From NCBI RefSeq assembly GCF_900220975.1, contig NZ_OBQD01000018.1, positions 1 through 64,000 of the forward strand: 64,000 bases of DNA. Direction: 5' to 3'. Positions 61,197 through 64,000 of this stretch are shown one piece after another. The notes under the pieces were generated by a model. The model was not told the origin of the DNA and ran no database searches. It was given only the letters and a program-made list of their open reading frames with translations. A program made the position numbers and the translations under genes. Numbering within the stretch: position 1 is the first letter of the stretch; the number at the start of each line of letters is the position of its first letter. The stretch comes from Rhizobium subbaraonis (GTDB lineage Bacteria > Pseudomonadota > Alphaproteobacteria > Rhizobiales > Rhizobiaceae).

Positions 61197-62171
61197 ATGT
61201 CTGCCCGTCACGTCAAAGTCCTGATCATCGGCTCCGGCCCGGCCGGCTACACGGCCGCCATCTACACGGCGCGCGCCATGCTGGAACCGGTCCTGATCGC
61301 CGGCATGGAACAGGGCGGCCAGCTCATGATCACCACCGACGTGGAGAACTATCCGGGCTACGCCGAGCCCGTTCAGGGACCCTGGATGATGGAGCAGATG
61401 CTCAAGCAGGCCCAGCACGTCGGCGCGGAGATCGTCAACGATCTCGTCACCGCCGTCGATCTGGACGTGCGCCCCTTCCGCGTCCACACCGACAGCGGCA
61501 AGGTCTGGACGGCCGATGCCCTGATCATCGCGACCGGCGCCAAGGCCAAGTGGCTCGGCATCGAAACCGAGCACAAGTTCCAGGGCTTCGGCGTTTCGGC
61601 CTGCGCCACCTGCGACGGCTTCTTCTATCGCAACAAGGATGTGATCGTCGTCGGCGGCGGCAATTCGGCCGTCGAGGAAGCGCTCTACCTGTCGAACCTG
61701 GCCAAGACCGTCACGGTCGTCCACCGCCGCGATGCCTTCCGCTCCGAAAAGATCCTGCAGGAGCGCCTGTTCGCCAAGGATAACGTAAAGGTGATCTGGG
61801 ATCACGAGGTGATCGAGTATCTCGGCAGCGAGGCCAAGCCGCCGATGCCGGCTTCCGTCAACGGCGTCCGGCTGAAGAATACCAAGACCGGCGTTGTCAC
61901 CGACATGCAGACCGACGGCGTATTCGTGGCAATCGGCCATGCGCCCGCGGTAGAACTTTTTGTCGGCAAGCTGAAGCAGAAGCCGAACGGCTATCTGTGG
62001 ACCGCCGCCGATTCGACAGCGACCGACGTGCCCGGCGTCTTTGCCGCGGGCGACGTCACCGACGACATCTATCGCCAGGCCGTGACCGCGGCCGGCATGG
62101 GCTGCATGGCCGCGCTCGAGACGGAAAGGTATCTCGCCGGTCATATGCCTGTCGCAATTGCGGCCGAGTAG
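61197..62171 (+). CDS. trxB: Thioredoxin-disulfide reductase (324 aa)
   Basis: ATG 61197 with GGGAG 8 nt upstream. FAD-binding GSGPAGYTAAIYTARAMLEP, the redox-active CATC at 136-139 (GVSACATCDGFFYR), NADPH-binding VVGGGNSAVEEALYL, and FVAIGHAPAVELF near the end. It transfers electrons from NADPH to thioredoxin in the cytosol. It lies 116 bp before lsrB in the same direction; LsrB being a redox-responsive regulator, the two fit one theme. Confidence 0.97.
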   Translation: MSARHVKVLIIGSGPAGYTAAIYTARAMLEPVLIAGMEQGGQLMITTDVENYPGYAEPVQGPWMMEQMLKQAQHVGAEIVNDLVTAVDLDVRPFRVHTDSGKVWTADALIIATGAKAKWLGIETEHKFQGFGVSACATCDGFFYRNKDVIVVGGGNSAVEEALYLSNLAKTVTVVHRRDAFRSEKILQERLFAKDNVKVIWDHEVIEYLGSEAKPPMPASVNGVRLKNTKTGVVTDMQTDGVFVAIGHAPAVELFVGKLKQKPNGYLWTAADSTATDVPGVFAAGDVTDDIYRQAVTAAGMGCMAALETERYLAGHMPVAIAAE

Positions 62172-62287
62172 AAGCCGCCAATAACGCGAGGCGGGCCTCG
62201 TCCCGCACACGCGGGAGTGGGAACAGATTAATCAGCAACGGGCGGGAAACGGTCGGCGTTCCCCGCCTTGAAGATATGGGGGACGTA

Positions 62288-63184
62288 ATGGCGCTCGACT
62301 GGGACAAGCTGCGGATATTTCATGCCGCAGCCGAGGCCGGTTCGTTCACACACGCAGCGGACAAGCTTCACCTGTCGCAATCCGCCATCAGCCGCCAGGT
62401 CAGCGCGCTGGAGCAGGATGTCGGCATCAAACTGTTCCATCGGCATGCCCGCGGGCTGATCCTGACAGAGCAGGGCGAAATCCTCTATCGCACCGCCCAC
62501 GACGTGCTGATGAAGCTGGAGAGCGTCCGGGTCCAGCTGACCGAGACGACGGAAAAGCCGAGCGGCAAGCTGCGCATCACCACGACCGTCGGCCTCGGCC
62601 AGGGCTGGCTGACGGACAAGGTGCAGGAATTCCTGGCTCTCTATCCGGACATGCAGGTCCAGCTGATCCTCGACAACGAGGAACTGGACGTCAACATGCG
62701 CCACGCCGACTGCGCCATCCGCCTGCGCGAGCCGCAGCAGTCCGACCTGATCCAGCGCAAGCTGTTCACCGTGCACATGCACGTCTATGCAGCGCCGTCC
62801 TATATCAACCGATATGGCGAGCCACAGTCGATCGACGACCTCGACCACCACAAGATCATCACCTTCGGCGAACCGGCGCCGAACTACCTGCTCGACGTCA
62901 ACTGGCTGCAGATCGCCGGGCGCGATTCGGACAACCCGCGCCCCTCCGTGCTGCAGATCAACAGCCTGACCTCGATCAAGCGGGCCTGCCTGCTCGGCAT
63001 CGGCATCGCCATGCTGCCGGATTACATCGTCGGCCGCGATCCGGGCCTGCTGCAACTGGTGACGAACGCCGACATCCCGTCCTTCGACACCTACTTCTGC
63101 TACCCGCACGAGATGAAGAACGCCGCAAAGCTCAAGGTTTTCCGCGACTTCATCGTGTCGAAAGCGCGCAACTGGAACTTCTGA
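62288..63184 (+). CDS. lsrB: LysR family regulator LsrB (298 aa)
   Basis: ATG 62288 is 6 nt after GGGGGAC. A start 4 codons upstream (62276) is possible and would bring the three Cys (142, 234 and 271 here) to 146, 238 and 275, the numbers I recall for S. meliloti LsrB. N-terminal HTH: FHAAAEAGSFTHAADKLHLS, QSAISRQVSALEQDVGIKLF. The ligand domain runs from about 93 (GKLRITTTVGLGQGWLTDKV). LsrB senses oxidants through Cys and controls lrp-lps and antioxidant genes in S. meliloti. Position next to trxB and the AbcR-like sRNAs supports the name. Confidence 0.88.
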   Translation: MALDWDKLRIFHAAAEAGSFTHAADKLHLSQSAISRQVSALEQDVGIKLFHRHARGLILTEQGEILYRTAHDVLMKLESVRVQLTETTEKPSGKLRITTTVGLGQGWLTDKVQEFLALYPDMQVQLILDNEELDVNMRHADCAIRLREPQQSDLIQRKLFTVHMHVYAAPSYINRYGEPQSIDDLDHHKIITFGEPAPNYLLDVNWLQIAGRDSDNPRPSVLQINSLTSIKRACLLGIGIAMLPDYIVGRDPGLLQLVTNADIPSFDTYFCYPHEMKNAAKLKVFRDFIVSKARNWNF

Positions 63185-63497
63185 CGGTCGAAGCCGCGGC
63201 ACCGGCCACGTTGGTTAGCAGGCGCCCGGTCGCTTCATGCTTCGGGGTGCATGCGCTTGGCTCGGCAAAAAGAAGCGCCGCGGACGCCTTTTCCTTGCGC
63301 GGGCGCGACCCTCCCCGCGCGAGGATGATAAAACAGCCCTGTGCAATCGGCCCGCTCGCAATAAAATCGATTAAATCCATCGATTCCGAAGCGATTTCGT
63401 CGGGCGCGCAGCTTTAAAGGCAGACCTGCACTCAGGACATGGCTGACATGCACATTAAATGATTGCCCGCTGCCCAAAAAACCAGCATACAGCGCGC
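63185..63497. other. 313-bp region between lsrB and the first sRNA
   Basis: No gene or strong terminator was seen. The AT-rich part (63350-63420) has repeated ATCGATT/ATCGAT motifs. The last 35 nt hold the promoter of the first sRNA. Confidence 0.5.
63463..63491 (+). promoter_or_regulatory. Promoter of the first AbcR-like sRNA
   Basis: TTGCCC, 17-nt spacer, CATACA. The start would fall near 63498, giving a transcript of about 119 nt to the T-run. Confidence 0.6.
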
Positions 63498-63616
63498 AGC
63501 TGATGCATTTGCGGTGGTTTTCCTCCCAGTGCCACCCGCAGCAGCTGTTCCCCTCTGGAGGTTTTTACCTTCAAAACTATAAAGGGCCCAAGTTTATCTT
63601 GCGGCCCTCTTTTTTT
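63498..63616 (+). ncRNA. abcR: AbcR-type trans-acting small RNA, copy 1
   Basis: It runs from the predicted start to a terminator: AGGGCC (63583-63588), loop, GGCCCT (63603-63608), then a 7-T run ending at 63616. It shares with copy 2 CCTCCCAGTGCC (63522-63533) and an identical 19-nt core CTGTTCCCCTCTGGAGGTT (63545-63563). The CU-rich TTCCCCTCT resembles the anti-Shine-Dalgarno seed used by rhizobial AbcR sRNAs to silence ABC-transporter mRNAs through Hfq. AbcR1 and AbcR2 lie in this interval (lsrB to an ArsR gene) in S. meliloti. Which copy corresponds to which cannot be decided here. Confidence 0.82.
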
Positions 63617-63680
63617 GCCCTGAATCGTGCGCTTTGCAAATTTTTTCCCCATGCCGCCGATGTGTCGACAATTCGTTCCC

Positions 63681-63709
63681 TTGAAACAATGTCGCGATTG
63701 CCCCATATC
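63681..63709 (+). promoter_or_regulatory. Promoter of the second AbcR-like sRNA
   Basis: TTGAAA, 17-nt spacer, CATATC, predicting a start near 63716. It has the same geometry as the promoter of copy 1. Confidence 0.6.
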
Positions 63710-63715
63710 GGTCCT

Positions 63716-63832
63716 AGTCGATGCGATTGGCGGTTTTTTTCCTCCCAGTGCCGCTGCATCGGCTGTTCCCCTCTGGAGGTTCAAACCTTCACACCTACAG
63801 GGCCCAGGCTTTCGCTTGAGGCCTTTTTTTTT
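63716..63832 (+). ncRNA. abcR: AbcR-type trans-acting small RNA, copy 2
   Basis: About 117 nt. It shares CCTCCCAGTGCC (63741-63752) and the 19-nt core (63763-63781) with copy 1, while the rest of the sequence and loops differ. The terminator is GGGCC (63800-63804)...GGCC followed by nine T (63824-63832). Independent promoters and terminators indicate two separately regulated RNAs, as known for AbcR1 and AbcR2. Confidence 0.82.
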
Positions 63833-63881
63833 GCCTTGCGAAATCTTTTCCGGCTTCCCTTGAATATCGAAAATCCACGAT

Positions 63882-63906
63882 CGATATATCGGTAAATCGC
63901 GATTTA
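63882..63906. promoter_or_regulatory. Two adjacent palindromes upstream of the ArsR gene
   Basis: CGATATATCG (63882-63891) and TAAATCGCGATTTA (63893-63906) are perfect palindromes separated by one nucleotide, immediately upstream of the ribosome site. Candidate operators for the dimeric ArsR protein (autoregulation). Confidence 0.5.
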
Positions 63907-63922
63907 GCGAAATGAGGCAAGC

Positions 63923-64000
63923 ATGGAAGCCGAGGAAATCTTCAAAGCATTGGCCCATCCGGTCCGGGTGGAGATCCTCAACTGGCTGCGCGAACCGGAA
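63923..64000 (+). CDS. ArsR/SmtB family regulator, 3'-truncated by the window
   Basis: ATG 63923 follows GAGGC. The visible 26 residues begin MEAEEIFKALAHPVRVEILN and continue with WLREPE, the characteristic first helices of an ArsR/SmtB-type winged HTH. The gene continues beyond the window. In S. meliloti the gene in this position next to the AbcR sRNAs also encodes an ArsR-family protein. Metal or other ligand cannot be predicted. Confidence 0.85.
   Translation, partial: MEAEEIFKALAHPVRVEILNWLREPE

Noticed and set aside
63455-63958. A 167-codon leftward open frame through the sRNA region
   Set aside because: It is produced by the duplicated sRNA sequence and runs against two promoters and terminators.

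Overview
The window is high-GC alphaproteobacterial chromosome and most resembles the Rhizobiaceae, probably the Sinorhizobium/Ensifer side. This rests on gene content and order: rpoD-tdh-kbl...recQ-dnaG-gatB/yqeY-carA, carB-...-greA-lpsB, and lrp-trxB-lsrB followed by two tandem AbcR-type small RNAs and an ArsR gene. A RIME-type palindromic repeat lies between kbl and tdh. The genus is inferred from recalled synteny; no database search was possible.

1-7.3 kb is the right end of a prophage or other integrated element. It holds a 5'-truncated tail-tip/fibre protein with decapeptide repeats, three small tail-associated genes, then cargo-like genes (a DUF1254 protein and an unknown 89-aa protein). 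It ends at the 3' end of a CAU tRNA gene, a classic integrase target.

7.4-23.6 kb is accessory and housekeeping chromosome: SIMPL protein, YjbQ, DUF1428, a FecR protein convergent with a CHASE2 adenylate cyclase, a lipoprotein transglycosylase, an Abhydrolase_9 membrane hydrolase, a Liv-type binding protein, a TonB-like DUF930 protein, an RTX+GH16 glucanase resembling ExsH, and a second DUF1254 protein. 23.8-39.2 kb is core: rpoD, kbl-tdh (threonine catabolism), recQ, dnaG, gatB/yqeY, carA, then a MATE pump and a LysR/aldo-keto reductase divergent pair. 40.3-43.2 kb has a soluble double-PAS chemoreceptor and a YpfJ-type zinc peptidase.

43.4-47.3 kb is the most interesting block. An ECF sigma factor (SigF type, TTG start) with its NrsF/DUF1109 anti-sigma diverges from a four-gene operon: bufA1 (DUF2282 precursor peptide with four Cys), bufB (MNIO/DUF692 enzyme), bufC (DUF2063 partner) and a DoxX membrane protein. 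Both divergent promoters carry a GTAACG...CGAA signature, so the block reads as a self-contained metal-stress regulon making a copper-binding RiPP of the recently described bufferin class.

47.6-64 kb: carB with a charged insertion; two roughly 85% identical CatB-type acetyltransferase genes flanking a DHA2-type MFS pump; a translationally coupled radical-SAM / DUF4130-UdgX DNA-repair pair; greA-lpsB; an lrp-linked LPS gene where S. meliloti has lpsCDE; trxB-lsrB; tandem sRNAs with recognisable promoters and terminators; and the start of an ArsR-family gene at the window edge.
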